Positions 26,955-36,518 of a stretch of DNA of 64,000 bases are shown one piece after another. Origin of the DNA: Oscillospiraceae bacterium (GTDB lineage: Bacteria; Bacillota; Clostridia; Oscillospirales; Ruminococcaceae); the NCBI GenBank assembly GCA_028692035.1, contig JAQUYD010000004.1, positions 78,831 to 142,830 on the forward strand. Direction: 5' to 3'. Numbering within the stretch: the stretch's first letter is position 1; the number at the start of each line of letters is the position of its first letter. The translations under genes were made by a program, and so were the position numbers. The notes beneath the pieces were generated by a model that had not been told where the DNA came from, did no database searches, and saw nothing but the letters and a program-made list of their open reading frames with translations.

Positions 26955-27626
26955 TCACCAAACAAAGGGAAGCAGCCTATACTTTGTTTGGCTTGTGTAT
27001 TCAAGATATCCTTCCAAGCCTTGCTTAAGCATCTTATCTTCCAATGCCGTTCTTACAACGATGATCAACGCCGTTATTGCCATGCATATCCAAACACGCA
27101 CATAAGGAAATATCATACATAGCCCGATACAATTCAAAATCAACCCACTATACGCAGGGTGCCGCACAATACTATAAGGCCCCGTTTTACATACCGTTTG
27201 ATTTCTATCGCTTTGGATTCTGGCTGTGGATTCCAAAAAAGTATTTTCCAAGAGTGCTTTTGTGGAAATCCAAGCTGCAAAAAAGATTGCCGCCATGCCA
27301 CACCAATATACGATATTGAGATGTTCTTCTGTTTCGGATGTACCGGCAAGCCAATAAACCACAAAATAGTTTAGCAGCCAGAATAATGCTAAGAGCACCT
27401 TATCCCATAATGGTGAACTCGTAGCTATTTTCCCTCTTTGCGCAAGTGTTTCCTCGTTTGCTCTCAATAAAAGCAAAGAGCTAATCATTGTACCTGCAAA
27501 AAGAGAAATAAAATAGATGCTTCCGGCATAGGTCAGTACAAAACCAGCACCGACCAAATACAAGGAGAATCCTATTATCTTTTGCAAAAGAACTCTTACA
27601 AGATAGACCATCGCTTTTTTTCTCAT
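26955..27626 (-). CDS. Isoprenylcysteine methyltransferase (ICMT)-like membrane protein
   Basis: A 223-residue membrane protein; the start MRKKAMVYLVRVLLQ at 27626 follows GAGGTGG, while an upstream start at 27653 lacks one. About five hydrophobic segments precede the C-terminal catalytic region CKTGPYSIVRHPAYSGLILNCIG (RHPxYxG is the SAM-binding hallmark) and ALEDKMLKQGLEGYLEYTSQTKYRLLPFVW (E and Y conserved). Bacterial members methylate phospholipids or small thiols; the target is unknown. The gene is noticeably more AT-rich than its neighbours, suggesting acquisition. Confidence 0.85.
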   Translation of the reverse strand: MRKKAMVYLVRVLLQKIIGFSLYLVGAGFVLTYAGSIYFISLFAGTMISSLLLLRANEETLAQRGKIATSSPLWDKVLLALFWLLNYFVVYWLAGTSETEEHLNIVYWCGMAAIFFAAWISTKALLENTFLESTARIQSDRNQTVCKTGPYSIVRHPAYSGLILNCIGLCMIFPYVRVWICMAITALIIVVRTALEDKMLKQGLEGYLEYTSQTKYRLLPFVW

Positions 27627-27742
27627 TGTAACCACCTCATTTGCTAACTTCATTCAAGAAGCATCGCTCGCAGAAGAGCTCGCTCAATTCCGGTTTGCCG
27701 GCTTGTTTCCTATTGTCAGTATAGCATATAAAATAATCAAAC

Positions 27743-27792
27743 AAAACAGAAATTGCTGTGAATGACGAATCATTCGCAGCAATTTCTGTTTT
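27743..27792 (-). terminator. Terminator of the histidine operon
   Basis: 22-base arms (AAAACAGAAATTGCTG... and ...CAGCAATTTCTGTTTT) with a single T-G wobble, loop ACGAAT and terminal T run on either strand. It lies downstream of hisE. Confidence 0.9.
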
Positions 27793-27876
27793 ATGGACAC
27801 CCGCCTTTATCCGGGGCTTTTGTTTGATCAAATTAAAAATCGCCAATTGCTTCTACCCGCGAAACCGTGCAGCGTT

Positions 27877-28206
27877 TTAACTGTTATGGTCCGACTGGTG
27901 CATCTTCTTCAGGTTGCCGATTTTTTGACTACGTTCTTCCAAAATAGAAAAAATATCCTCCAGAGAGATCTGCTGCTCGACCATCAGCACTGTCAGATGA
28001 TACAACAGATCGCAAATTTCGTTTTGTGTATCCGCCCGAACGCCATTTTTAGCTGCGATGATGGTTTCGGCACATTCCTCGCCGCATTTTTTTAGGATTT
28101 TATCCAACCCTTGGGAAAACAGGTAGCAAGTATAAGAGCCCTCGGCAGGATTTTCCTTCCGGTTCTGCACCACCTGATATAAGCTTTGCAGTGGGTTTTG
28201 TTCCAT
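27877..28206 (-). CDS. hisE: Phosphoribosyl-ATP pyrophosphatase HisE
   Basis: A 109-residue all-alpha NTP-PPase that releases pyrophosphate from phosphoribosyl-ATP, the second step of histidine synthesis. Start MEQNPLQSLYQVV follows AGGAGG. The Mg-binding motif EECAETIIAAKNG (about residues 45-57) and a second acidic helix NEICDLLYHLTVLM are present. It is the last gene of the operon and separate from HisI, not fused as in enterobacteria. Confidence 0.95.
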   Translation of the reverse strand: MEQNPLQSLYQVVQNRKENPAEGSYTCYLFSQGLDKILKKCGEECAETIIAAKNGVRADTQNEICDLLYHLTVLMVEQQISLEDIFSILEERSQKIGNLKKMHQSDHNS

Positions 28207-28219
28207 TTTATTTCCTCCT

Positions 28220-28546
28220 CTATCCCTCACGCCCCTCAAAGGCACGGTAAAAACAGCTGTGCGCCCCGGTGTGGCAGGCGTTTCCGGTCTGATCCACCAC
28301 CGCTAAGAGGGTATCTTCATCGCAGTCGTAATACAGTCGCAGCACCTTTTGCAGATGGCCAGAGGTCGCACCCTTGTTCCACAGCTCTTTGCGGGATCGG
28401 CTGTAAAACCAAGTGTACCCGGTCTCGAGGGTCTTTTCCAAACTTTCCCGGTTCATGTAGGCCAGCATCAGCACCTGGCCGGTGGCCTCCTCCTGGACAA
28501 TGGTAGGAATGAGCTCCCCTTTTTGAAAAAATCGCTCCAAATCCAT
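28220..28546 (-). CDS. hisI: Phosphoribosyl-AMP cyclohydrolase HisI
   Basis: A 108-residue zinc enzyme opening the purine ring of phosphoribosyl-AMP, third step of the pathway. Conserved [23 protein letters not shown] and SGHLQKV, then [21 protein letters not shown], with metal-binding Asp and Cys residues. Followed 13 bases later by hisE. Confidence 0.96.
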   Translation of the reverse strand: MDLERFFQKGELIPTIVQEEATGQVLMLAYMNRESLEKTLETGYTWFYSRSRKELWNKGATSGHLQKVLRLYYDCDEDTLLAVVDQTGNACHTGAHSCFYRAFEGREG

Positions 28547-28558
28547 CGTTTTCCCTCC

Positions 28559-29317
28559 TTATCGCCGCACCGGAATGCCGTTTTCCCGCAAATGATCCTT
28601 GACCTGGCCCACAGTCAGCTCTCGATAGTGGAAAAGGCTGGCGGCCAGCGCCGCGTCGGCCCCGGTTTTTCGAAATACCTGGGAAAAATCCTCCAGCTTG
28701 CCGCAGCCGCCGGAGGCGATGACTGGGATGGAAACCGCATGGCACACCGCGTCGGTCAAGGGCAGGTCAAAGCCCTGCTTGGTACCGTCGGCATCCATAG
28801 AGGTCAGCAGGATCTCCCCTGCGCCCAGCCGCTCGCAGCGGCAGATCCAATCCAGCGCGTCCAATCCTGTATCAATGCGGCCGCCATTGATAAACACACC
28901 CCAGCCGCCGTCACTCCGGCGTTTAGCGTCCACCGCTACGACGACGCATTGGCTGCCGAATTTATTTGCCGCCCGCCGGATCAGCGCCGGATTGCGGATG
29001 GCCGCCGAATTGACCGACACCTTGTCCGCACCGGCCCGTAAAAGATCCCGGTAATCGTCCACCGTGCGGATGCCACCGCCGACAGTCAGAGGGACAAAGA
29101 CCTGTTGCGCGGTTTTACGCACCACGTCCAGCATGGTGCCGCGACCTTCATGGGTGGCGGTGATGTCCAGAAAACAGATTTCATCCGCCCCCTGCCGGTT
29201 GTACGCCACGGCGCACTCCACCGGATCTCCTACCTCTTTGATTCCTACGAAATTGACTCCTTTGACCACCATGCCATCCCGAACGTCCAGGCAGGGAATA
29301 ATCCGTTTTGCCAGCAT
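28559..29317 (-). CDS. hisF: Imidazole glycerol phosphate synthase cyclase subunit HisF
   Basis: A 252-residue (beta-alpha)8 barrel that uses ammonia from HisH to form imidazole glycerol phosphate and AICAR. Start [20 protein letters not shown] is the family N-terminus, with the catalytic Asp in CLDVRDG (residue 11 in relatives). Phosphate-site motifs [12 protein letters not shown] and [13 protein letters not shown] are visible. Acts with HisH, encoded two genes upstream. The AICAR released feeds purine synthesis. Confidence 0.97.
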   Translation of the reverse strand: MLAKRIIPCLDVRDGMVVKGVNFVGIKEVGDPVECAVAYNRQGADEICFLDITATHEGRGTMLDVVRKTAQQVFVPLTVGGGIRTVDDYRDLLRAGADKVSVNSAAIRNPALIRRAANKFGSQCVVVAVDAKRRSDGGWGVFINGGRIDTGLDALDWICRCERLGAGEILLTSMDADGTKQGFDLPLTDAVCHAVSIPVIASGGCGKLEDFSQVFRKTGADAALAASLFHYRELTVGQVKDHLRENGIPVRR

Positions 29318-29351
29318 ATCTTGTTTCCTCCGTTTCTTGAACCCCGGGCGA

Positions 29352-30077
29352 TCAGGTCTGCTGCGGCCCCGCCCAGCGAACCGCCTGCGCCAGATCAATG
29401 GCGCCGCTGTACAAAGCCTTGCCCAAAATGGCCGCCTCCACCCCCATGGCGGCCAGCGCCTCCAAATCCCTTTGGGAACGGATGCCGCCGCTGGCCACCA
29501 AGCCGCAAGACACCGCTTTTCGCAGCTGGGACATCTGGGAAAGGTTTGGCCCTTCCATCATCCCGTCTTTGGCAATATCGGTAAAGATGATCCAGGCGGC
29601 CCCTGCCGCTTCCACCGAATGGGCCAAATCTAGATAGTCCACGCCGGAATCGGCCAGCCAGCCCCGGGCGGACACCCGACCGTTTTTCGCGTCGATTCCT
29701 ACGGCCACACGATCGCCGTACTTTTCCACCGCGTTCTTTACCAGTTGTGGATTTTCCAGCGCTGCCGAACCCAAAATCACCCGGGCCACACCGTTTTCCA
29801 AATAAGCGACAATCGTATCCATATCCCGGATTCCGCCGCCAGTTTCTACTTTTAGGGATGTTTCCCGGGCAATCTTCAAAATCGTCTCCCTGTTGCGGCC
29901 ATCCCCAGTTTTTGCGCCGTCCAGATCCACCAAATGAATCCAGCCAGCGCCGGCTTGTGCAAAGCTATGGGCGGTTTCCAACGGGTCGGCTGCCACCTGA
30001 TGGGCCGTGTCAAAATCGCCGCGCCGCAGCCGGACGCACCGGCCCTCCAACAGGTCAATCGCTGGAAGCAGTATCAT
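29352..30077 (-). CDS. hisA: HisA (ProFAR isomerase)
   Basis: A 241-residue (beta-alpha)8 barrel that isomerises ProFAR to PRFAR. Start [22 protein letters not shown] with the catalytic Asp in AIDLL, and phosphate loops [13 protein letters not shown] and [13 protein letters not shown]. The ATG overlaps the hisH stop by four bases (translational coupling). A long open frame reading further upstream is an artefact of overlap with hisH. Confidence 0.97.
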   Translation of the reverse strand: MILLPAIDLLEGRCVRLRRGDFDTAHQVAADPLETAHSFAQAGAGWIHLVDLDGAKTGDGRNRETILKIARETSLKVETGGGIRDMDTIVAYLENGVARVILGSAALENPQLVKNAVEKYGDRVAVGIDAKNGRVSARGWLADSGVDYLDLAHSVEAAGAAWIIFTDIAKDGMMEGPNLSQMSQLRKAVSCGLVASGGIRSQRDLEALAAMGVEAAILGKALYSGAIDLAQAVRWAGPQQT

Positions 30078-30721
30078 CGGTCGTCTCCTCCGTTTTTGGT
30101 ATCGTTTTTCGCCGGTTTTCGGCAAAGATCCGCGAAATTTCGCAAAATGGCAAGCCCTACACCGCCGCTCTTTTCCGGATGGAACTGGGCACCGTAGCAA
30201 TAGGCGCCATCCCATACCAATGCTGGAACCTCCCCGCCATAATCGGCCCAAGCTACCAGATCGTCCTGCTGCGGCACCGCCGCATAAGAGTGGACAAAGT
30301 AAACGTAGGGTTCCTCCGGCAAATCCCAAGTCAGCGGGCAATCCCGGACTACCTGCAGCCGATTCCAACCCATATGGGGGATTTTAAGCCCTTGCGCCTG
30401 CAGCTTGGTCACCCGGCCGGGCAAAAGGCCCAGTCCCTCTGTAAGGGAAAATTCCTCTCCCCATTCGAACAGCACCTGCATTCCCAGGCAAACGCCTAAA
30501 AAGGGCTTTTCTTTTCCCAGCCGCCGCAAAACCGGGACCAGGTTTTTTTGCCGCAGCCTTTCCATCGCGTCCGGAAAGGCCCCGACGCCCGGCAACAGGA
30601 TCCCGTCCGCCCACTCCAGCTCTTGCGGGTCTTCGGTAACCCGATAGGGAATTTTTAAATATTCCAGCGCGTTGGCAACACTGAACAGGTTGCCCGCGCC
30701 GTAATCAACAACTGCGATCAC
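30074..30721 (-). CDS. hisH: Imidazole glycerol phosphate synthase glutaminase subunit HisH
   Basis: A 215-residue class I glutamine amidotransferase that supplies ammonia to HisF. The nucleophile Cys is in PFLGVCLGMQVLFEWGEE (about residues 75-92), and the His-Glu pair is in AQFHPEKSGGVGL near residue 190. The N-terminal VVDYGAGNLFSVANAL is typical. It overlaps hisA and follows hisB by 14 bases. Confidence 0.97.
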   Translation of the reverse strand: MIAVVDYGAGNLFSVANALEYLKIPYRVTEDPQELEWADGILLPGVGAFPDAMERLRQKNLVPVLRRLGKEKPFLGVCLGMQVLFEWGEEFSLTEGLGLLPGRVTKLQAQGLKIPHMGWNRLQVVRDCPLTWDLPEEPYVYFVHSYAAVPQQDDLVAWADYGGEVPALVWDGAYCYGAQFHPEKSGGVGLAILRNFADLCRKPAKNDTKNGGDDR

Positions 30722-30735
30722 GCGCTCCCTCTCCT

Positions 30736-31317
30736 CTACAAAATCCCTTTGGAGGACAAAATCTGCCCGGCGGCCAACGGTGATACCGCCGCTTTCAGGC
30801 TATGGGCAAAAGCTTTAAACGCCGCTTCGATCATATGATGGTCGTTGGCACCGTAGGGCACCTGCAAATGCAGGGTAATCCCGGCGTTCATCGCCAATGC
30901 ACGGAAAAATTCCTCTGTCATGCAGGTGTCGAACATGCCGACCCGCTCGTTTTTCAAGGGGATGGAAAAGACCAGAAAAGGCCGCCCGCTCACGTCCAGC
31001 ACCGAAGAGGCCAGTGCTTCGTCCATGGGAATCAGGGCGCTGCCGTATCGGGCGATCCCACTTTTATCCCCCAGCGCCTCTGCTAGGGCTTTGCCCAACA
31101 CAATACCCAGATCCTCCACTGTATGATGGCAGTCCACCTCCAGATCGCCCTGCGCCCGGATGGTGAGATCCGCCCCAGAATGAACCGCCAAAGCCGTAAG
31201 CATATGGTCAAAAAAGCCGATCCCGGTTTGGATATCCGCGCGGCCATCGCCATCGAGGTTCAGAGATAAAGAAATATCGGTTTCCTTTGTCTTGCGGGAA
31301 CAGTCAGCCTGTCTCAT
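30736..31317 (-). CDS. hisB: Imidazoleglycerol-phosphate dehydratase HisB
   Basis: A 193-residue manganese enzyme for the dehydration step. The duplicated metal motifs are [12 protein letters not shown] (near 66-77) and [16 protein letters not shown] (near 160-175); [15 protein letters not shown] is the N-terminal signature. It lacks the fused phosphatase domain of enterobacterial HisB, so histidinol phosphatase must be encoded elsewhere. Three bases separate it from hisC. Confidence 0.97.
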   Translation of the reverse strand: MRQADCSRKTKETDISLSLNLDGDGRADIQTGIGFFDHMLTALAVHSGADLTIRAQGDLEVDCHHTVEDLGIVLGKALAEALGDKSGIARYGSALIPMDEALASSVLDVSGRPFLVFSIPLKNERVGMFDTCMTEEFFRALAMNAGITLHLQVPYGANDHHMIEAAFKAFAHSLKAAVSPLAAGQILSSKGIL

Positions 31318-31320
31318 CGG

Positions 31321-32418
31321 TTATTGTACCACCTTTCCCAGCGCCTGCAGCAGCGCTTTGTTTTCCTGTTCACTCCCGGCGGTCAGGCGCAAATATCCGC
31401 CCATTTTACGGATCGCGATCCCCTGGCGCTGCAGCGCCTGGTCAATTTCGTCCGCCGCCGGGGTTTTCAAAAAGATAAAGTTTGTCTGGCTGGGCCAAAC
31501 CCCTTCGATTTGCCGCTTGCCGGCCAAAACTTCCGCCACGCCTTTTTGCAGCGCAGCGCGGGAATCAATGATCGCCTTGGCGCAGAAATCGCACAGGGCG
31601 CCGCTTTCCAGCACCGCTTTGCCCACCGCCTGAGTCAAACTATTGACATTGTAGGGGGATTTGACAGCTTGCAGCGCCCGGGTGATAGCCTGATCCGCCA
31701 CCGCAAATCCCAGGCGGATCCCAGCCAACCCCAGCGCTTTGGAGCAGGTCTTGAGCACGATGAGATTCTGATATTCTCCCACCAGCCCCAACACCGATTC
31801 GTCGGAGGAAAATTCCATATACGCCTCGTCCACCACCACCAGGGTTTCGGGCAGCGCCTCGATAATCGCCCGCACCTGATCCCGGGGCAGGGTAAGGGAG
31901 GTTGGGTTGCAGGGATTGGAGAAAATCAGGGCCTCGGCCTTTTGCGCCTTGGCATATGCCGTCAGCGCTGCCGGGTTAATGGCAAGATCCGCCGGTTTTT
32001 GCCAAACCCTATTTTCCAGTTCAAAAATATCGCCATAAAAGCGGTACATGGAAAAGTCCGGTTCCACCGTGACCAAGCGCGCCCCCTTTTCCAACAAGCA
32101 GCCGCAAATAAGGCCGATCAGCTCATCAGAGCCGTTCCCGGCTGTCACCTGCTGGGGCGACAGACCGAACCGTCCGGCAAATGCCTGTCTAACCCCGGCG
32201 CAAAGCGGGTCGGGGTAGCGGTTGAACGCCACTTGGGACAGGTTCTTCCGCACCCGCTCCATCGCCTCTTTACACATCAGTCGGGCCTCCGGGGGAAAGG
32301 ATTCCTCGTTGCTTAAATCAAAATAGCTTTCGTTGGCATCCAACCGGATAGGAAAATTGCCTGCAACCGGCTGATAGGGGATTAGATCCCGCGCTTTTTT
32401 ACAAAGGGTATAAGCCAT
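31321..32418 (-). CDS. hisC: Histidinol-phosphate aminotransferase HisC
   Basis: A 365-residue PLP aminotransferase. Motifs: RLDANESYFDLS near the N-terminus, AGNGSDELIGLICG, the PLP site SNPCNPTS, DEAYMEFSSDE, and the Schiff-base Lys in TCSKALGLAGIRLGFA. Substrate is imidazole acetol phosphate with glutamate. It starts one base after the hisD stop, so the two are tightly coupled. It is distinct from the HisC-like protein at 21 kb. Confidence 0.96.
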   Translation of the reverse strand: MAYTLCKKARDLIPYQPVAGNFPIRLDANESYFDLSNEESFPPEARLMCKEAMERVRKNLSQVAFNRYPDPLCAGVRQAFAGRFGLSPQQVTAGNGSDELIGLICGCLLEKGARLVTVEPDFSMYRFYGDIFELENRVWQKPADLAINPAALTAYAKAQKAEALIFSNPCNPTSLTLPRDQVRAIIEALPETLVVVDEAYMEFSSDESVLGLVGEYQNLIVLKTCSKALGLAGIRLGFAVADQAITRALQAVKSPYNVNSLTQAVGKAVLESGALCDFCAKAIIDSRAALQKGVAEVLAGKRQIEGVWPSQTNFIFLKTPAADEIDQALQRQGIAIRKMGGYLRLTAGSEQENKALLQALGKVVQ

Positions 32419-32419
32419 A

Positions 32420-33703
32420 TTAAAACCTCACTGTAATCGCGTTGGCGTGGGCGGTCAGGCCCTCTTTTTCCGCGATGATTACGATATCCTTTGCGGCATT
32501 GCGCAAAGCGTCTTCCGTGTAATAAATAAAACTGGAGCGCTTAACAAAGCTGTCCACCGACAGCGGGGAGAAAAAGCGCGCCGTGCCGCTGGTCGGCAAC
32601 ACATGGTTGGGACCTGCAAAGTAGTCACCCAGCGGTTCCGGGGAATAACGGCCCAGAAACACTGACCCGGCGTTGTCAAAACGGCCGACCGATTCCAGCG
32701 GGCTTTTGGTCATGACCTCCAGATGTTCCGGGGCGATTTCGTTGGCCAGCGCCACCATCTGCTCAAAATCCTGACAGACGATAACTGCGCCGAAGTTTTC
32801 CAATGCCTGTGCAATGATCTCCCGGCGGGAAAGCCCCTGGGACTGGCGCTCAATCTCGGCAATGGTCTGGTGGGCAACCGCTTCGTCGGTGCACAACAGG
32901 ATGGCTGAGGCCAGCCGGTCATGCTCCGCCTGGCTCATCAAATCCGCCGCCAGATATCTCGGGTCGGCGGTTTCGTCCGCCACCACCAAAATTTCACTTG
33001 GCCCGGCGATCATGTCGATATCCACCTGACCGTACAGGAGTTTTTTGGCGGTTGCCACATAAATGTTGCCGGGACCCACAATTTTATCCACCCGGGGGAT
33101 GCTCTCGGTCCCATAAGCCAGCGCTGCAACCGCTTGGGCGCCGCCGGTTAAAAACACCCGGTCCACCCCCGCAATGGCCGCGGCGGCCAGAATGTCGGGG
33201 TTGGCGCTGCCGTCCTTGCCGGGCGGGGTGACCATGATCAGCTCGCCAACTCCGGCAATTTTTGCCGGTACCGCATTCATCAGCACCGAGGAGGGATACG
33301 CCGCGGTGCCGCCGGGGACATACAGTCCGACCCGGTGCAGCCCCCGCACCCGTTGGCCCAAGATCACACCGTTTGGCTGCGGATCCAAAAAGCTCTGTTG
33401 CTTTTGCCGCGCGTGAAAAGCGGTAATATTCTCCTGCGCCCGGCGCAGCGCCAGCACAAAGTCCGCATCGGCGGCGGCCAGCGCCTGTTGGATCTGGGCT
33501 TTGGGCACTTCCAGCGCGGCAGGGGCAGCGCCGTCGAACCGCTCGGCATACTGTTTGAGCGCCGCGTCCCCCTCTCGGCGGACGGTTTCGATAATCTCTG
33601 TGACTACCGCGGTCACCTTACGGTCTACTTCGCCGCTGCGGGAGCGCAACAGCGCCAACGCCTGCTGCTCGGCTGTACCATCGGCTTTTATAATCGAAAG
33701 CAT
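32420..33703 (-). CDS. hisD: Histidinol dehydrogenase HisD
   Basis: A 427-residue zinc enzyme that oxidises histidinol to histidine in two NAD-dependent steps. Conserved YVPGGTAAYPSSVLMN, PGKDGSANPDILAAA, KIVGPGNIYVATAKK, and DMIAGPSEILVVADE, then SQAEHD with its zinc-site Gln/His and APEHLEVM. Length is normal. It lies between hisG and hisC with short spacers. Confidence 0.97.
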   Translation of the reverse strand: MLSIIKADGTAEQQALALLRSRSGEVDRKVTAVVTEIIETVRREGDAALKQYAERFDGAAPAALEVPKAQIQQALAAADADFVLALRRAQENITAFHARQKQQSFLDPQPNGVILGQRVRGLHRVGLYVPGGTAAYPSSVLMNAVPAKIAGVGELIMVTPPGKDGSANPDILAAAAIAGVDRVFLTGGAQAVAALAYGTESIPRVDKIVGPGNIYVATAKKLLYGQVDIDMIAGPSEILVVADETADPRYLAADLMSQAEHDRLASAILLCTDEAVAHQTIAEIERQSQGLSRREIIAQALENFGAVIVCQDFEQMVALANEIAPEHLEVMTKSPLESVGRFDNAGSVFLGRYSPEPLGDYFAGPNHVLPTSGTARFFSPLSVDSFVKRSSFIYYTEDALRNAAKDIVIIAEKEGLTAHANAITVRF

Positions 33704-33717
33704 ATGCGTTTCCTCCT

Positions 33718-34359
33718 TTATTTTTCCTGATCCAACCCCTGCTCCAAGCGGGCGACCAGCGATTCAATTTCTTCTTTACGCAGTTTTAAGCTGGCAATAT
33801 TGACTGCCAGCCGGGCGGAAATATCGCAGATCCAGCGGGAGACTTCCAAACCGTTTTCCCGCAGGGTCACGCCAGTTTCCACAATGTCCACAATTCCATC
33901 GGCCAGCCCCAGCAGCGGCGCCAGCTCCACCGACCCTTCGATTTTGACGACTGACACGTCCATAGACTGTTTTTCAAAGTATCTGCGGGTGATCCGGGGG
34001 TATTTTGTCGCAATGGTCTTGGCGCCGTAACCGGCAAAAAAATCGTCCCCTTTTTTCACTGCCAGGGCAAAACGGCAACGGCCAAATCCCAGATCCAACA
34101 GCTCATATAAACTGCTGGCGTTTTCCAAAATCGTATCTTTTCCCACAATCCCCATATCGCAGACGCCGCTTTCCACATAGGTGATGACGTCCGCCGCTTT
34201 GGCCAGCACCACCTCGGCCCCGATATCCGGCAGCGGCAGGATCAGCCGCCGGCCCTTATCCCGCAGGCTTTGGCAGTCCAGCCCCACCCGTTCCATCAGC
34301 GCGATGGCATCCTTTTCCAGCCGCCCTTTGGTCAGGGCGATCCGCAATGGCTTGTTCAT
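33718..34359 (-). CDS. hisG: ATP phosphoribosyltransferase HisG, short form
   Basis: A 213-residue catalytic subunit of the first committed step (ATP plus PRPP). Short-form HisG lacks the C-terminal regulatory domain and needs HisZ, which is present immediately upstream. Signatures are RIALTKGRLEKDAIALM, ADVITYVESGVCDMGIVGKD, and the PRPP loop DGIVDIVETGVTLRENGL. It overlaps hisZ by four bases. Confidence 0.97.
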   Translation of the reverse strand: MNKPLRIALTKGRLEKDAIALMERVGLDCQSLRDKGRRLILPLPDIGAEVVLAKAADVITYVESGVCDMGIVGKDTILENASSLYELLDLGFGRCRFALAVKKGDDFFAGYGAKTIATKYPRITRRYFEKQSMDVSVVKIEGSVELAPLLGLADGIVDIVETGVTLRENGLEVSRWICDISARLAVNIASLKLRKEEIESLVARLEQGLDQEK

Positions 34360-35564
34360 GCTTCCGGTTCCTCTCCAATCAAAATTTCCTTGATTTCATC
34401 CCCAACGATTTGCAGCCGCCGAATCCCCCGGGCTCGGGCGTAGACTGCCGCGTCCTCCTTAGAATCAGCCAAGCTGCTCTCACAGGAAACGCCTTGGCTC
34501 CACAACTCCCGCAGATGGGCAAAGCCCCGGGCGCTTTGCTCCCGTTCCCAATAAACCAGCACCTGCGGGATCTGCGGCACACGCGGCGAAACCTGCTGTA
34601 AATAGCCAGCAACCGCATCCAAATGGATGGCAAAGCCGATGGCCGGCTGATGCACCCCAAAATCGTCCAGCAGCCGGTCATAGCGCCCCCCGGACAACAC
34701 CGGCTGCCCAATACCGGGCAGATAGCCCCGAAATACTACGCCGGTGTAATATTCCGCCTGATTGACCAGCCCAAAATCCACCAGCACCTGCGCGCTTGGA
34801 TCAACCTGCATCATCCTGCGGTACAGCTCCTCCAGCTCCTGTAAGGCCGCCTGGAAAGCCGGCCCTTGGGAAAGCTGCGCCGCCTGGGAAAAGACCTCAT
34901 CGCCGCCAAACAGCCGGGGCAACCTGCCCAACGTGTGAACGGCCGGAGAATCCGGCAGCGCATGCAGCAAATCGCCCAGAGCTGCATAGTTTTTCGACTC
35001 GATCAGCTGGCGAACCTCTTCTTTCTGTGGTTCCGGCGCGTCCAGCTCGTCCATCAGCGCCCTAAAGATTCCGATGTGGCCGATTTCTAGGGTAAAAGGC
35101 CGCGCGCCGCATGCCTCCAAACAATCCGACGCCGTCCGCAGCATCTCCAAGTCCGCTTTGGCGCCGCCTGCGCCAATGAGCTCTGCGCCGCACTGGGACA
35201 TCTCATCCATCCGCCCCCGCAGCGAGGGATTGGCCCGGTAGGCCGCCTGGCAATAACAAAGGCGGACCGGGTAAGGCTCGTTTTGCAATTTGGTGGCGGT
35301 CAGGCGGGCAATCGGGATGGTGGAGTCGGGCCGCAGCACGAGGATGCGCCCTTGGGCGTCAATCAGCTTATACATACTCTCCTGTGCAAAATAGCGGTTT
35401 GCGCCGAACAGATCGTAAAACTCCATCGCAGGGGTCATCACCGGCCGGAAACCCCGCCGGTACAAAAGGCCCATTACCGCATCCCGCACATCCTGCCGGA
35501 CGATGCAGTTCTGGAACAAAATATCCTGTGTCCCTTCTGGGGTGATTTTATCATAGGTGTTCAA
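34356..35564 (-). CDS. hisZ: ATP phosphoribosyltransferase regulatory subunit HisZ
   Basis: A 402-residue HisRS-like protein without tRNA ligase activity that activates short HisG and confers histidine feedback. The class II core is recognisable: PEGTQDILF, RPDSTIPIARLTATKL, RANPSLRGRMDEMSQCGAELIG, and YYTGVVFRGYLPGIG with SGGRYDRLL. It is first in the operon behind a sigma-A-type promoter. Confidence 0.95.
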   Translation of the reverse strand: MNTYDKITPEGTQDILFQNCIVRQDVRDAVMGLLYRRGFRPVMTPAMEFYDLFGANRYFAQESMYKLIDAQGRILVLRPDSTIPIARLTATKLQNEPYPVRLCYCQAAYRANPSLRGRMDEMSQCGAELIGAGGAKADLEMLRTASDCLEACGARPFTLEIGHIGIFRALMDELDAPEPQKEEVRQLIESKNYAALGDLLHALPDSPAVHTLGRLPRLFGGDEVFSQAAQLSQGPAFQAALQELEELYRRMMQVDPSAQVLVDFGLVNQAEYYTGVVFRGYLPGIGQPVLSGGRYDRLLDDFGVHQPAIGFAIHLDAVAGYLQQVSPRVPQIPQVLVYWEREQSARGFAHLRELWSQGVSCESSLADSKEDAAVYARARGIRRLQIVGDEIKEILIGEEPEA

Positions 35565-35596
35565 ATCGGTTTCCTCTTTCGATTTAGTGTGCTACT

Positions 35597-35625
35597 ATGA
35601 TATCATGCTAAATTCTCTCTGTCAA
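35597..35625 (-). promoter_or_regulatory. Histidine operon promoter
   Basis: Minus-strand TTGACA (35620-35625), 17-base spacer, TATCAT (35597-35602). The -10 lies in a perfect palindrome ATGATATCAT (35597-35606), itself within TTTAG/CTAAA flanks, a possible operator. I see no T-box and no His-rich leader peptide in the short leader. Confidence 0.7.
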
Positions 35626-35746
35626 CTGGATATTTGAGAAAGATTTTCCCCTTTTAATCGCTATTTTTTGGCGGGATCGCCGGGAGTCTTCCCGTTGACA
35701 AATCCAATAACAGATGGGATAATCGGTAGGAAAGGGGGGAACACTT

Positions 35747-36433
35747 TTGAAAGCTTACCAATTTTTGCTGTTTGATGCGGACGGAACCTTGCTGGATTTT
35801 GACCGTTGCGAGGAAAAAGCACTGCGGAATACGTTGACTCGTTATAGGATCGATGACGGCGAAAAGACGATTCACCTGTACCACCAGATCAATGCCGACC
35901 TATGGGAACGGTTTAATCTTGGAGAAATCGACCGAGCCTATTTGCTTCACCGCCGGTTCGGGCAGCTGTGTGAGCAGCTAAATCGGCAAGAAGATCCAGC
36001 GCAGATGAACCGCGATTACATGGAGCAGCTGAGCCGACATGCGGATTTATTGGAAGAATCGGCGGAAATCTGCAATATTCTTTGCCAAAAATACAAGCTG
36101 TATATTATTACCAACGGTGCCAGCCTGACGCAGCATGGACGATTTGCCGTTTGCCCCCTGACGCCATTGTTTGAAGACATTTTTATCTCGGAAGACATGG
36201 GGGTGCAAAAACCACAGAAAGCTTACTTTGACGCTGTCGCCGCTGCTATTCCCGGATTTGACCCTGATCGGGCGCTGGTTATTGGCGACTCGCTGTCTTC
36301 CGACATGCAGGGCGCCAACAATGCCGGGTTGGACTGTTGCTGGTATAACCCCCAGGCGCTTCCCAATTTATCCGGCGTCTGCTGTACTTATGAAATTCGC
36401 CGGCTGCGGGAATTGCTGGCGCTTTTGCCATAA
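35747..36433 (+). CDS. HAD-superfamily phosphatase, YjjG-like
   Basis: A 228-residue HAD hydrolase. Motif I DADGTLLDFD (residues 10-19; the nucleophile is Asp), motif II ITNGAS, motif III Lys in GVQKPQKAYFD and motif IV GDSLSSDMQGA. It resembles the YjjG pyrimidine 5'-nucleotidase subgroup. The start is a TTG after AAGGGGGG. It is transcribed divergently from hisZ, with which it shares a 180-base intergenic region. A histidinol-phosphatase role is conceivable because the operon has none, but this is speculation. Confidence 0.85.
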   Translation: MKAYQFLLFDADGTLLDFDRCEEKALRNTLTRYRIDDGEKTIHLYHQINADLWERFNLGEIDRAYLLHRRFGQLCEQLNRQEDPAQMNRDYMEQLSRHADLLEESAEICNILCQKYKLYIITNGASLTQHGRFAVCPLTPLFEDIFISEDMGVQKPQKAYFDAVAAAIPGFDPDRALVIGDSLSSDMQGANNAGLDCCWYNPQALPNLSGVCCTYEIRRLRELLALLP

Positions 36434-36518
36434 CCTTTCGGGGGCCTTTGTGGCCTTATAATGCCTGAAAACTGGAAAACCGGTTTTTGAAAAAATTTCA
36501 AAAATCGATTTTTGCATA

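Noticed and set aside
31324..32316. 330-codon plus-strand open frame
   Set aside because: It lies antisense to hisC, whose protein motifs are complete; high GC codon structure creates long shadow frames.
35565..35746. Search for a T-box or histidine-rich leader peptide before hisZ
   Set aside because: No GGGTGGTACCGCG-like sequence, specifier stem or His-codon run; only a simple promoter with a palindrome is seen.
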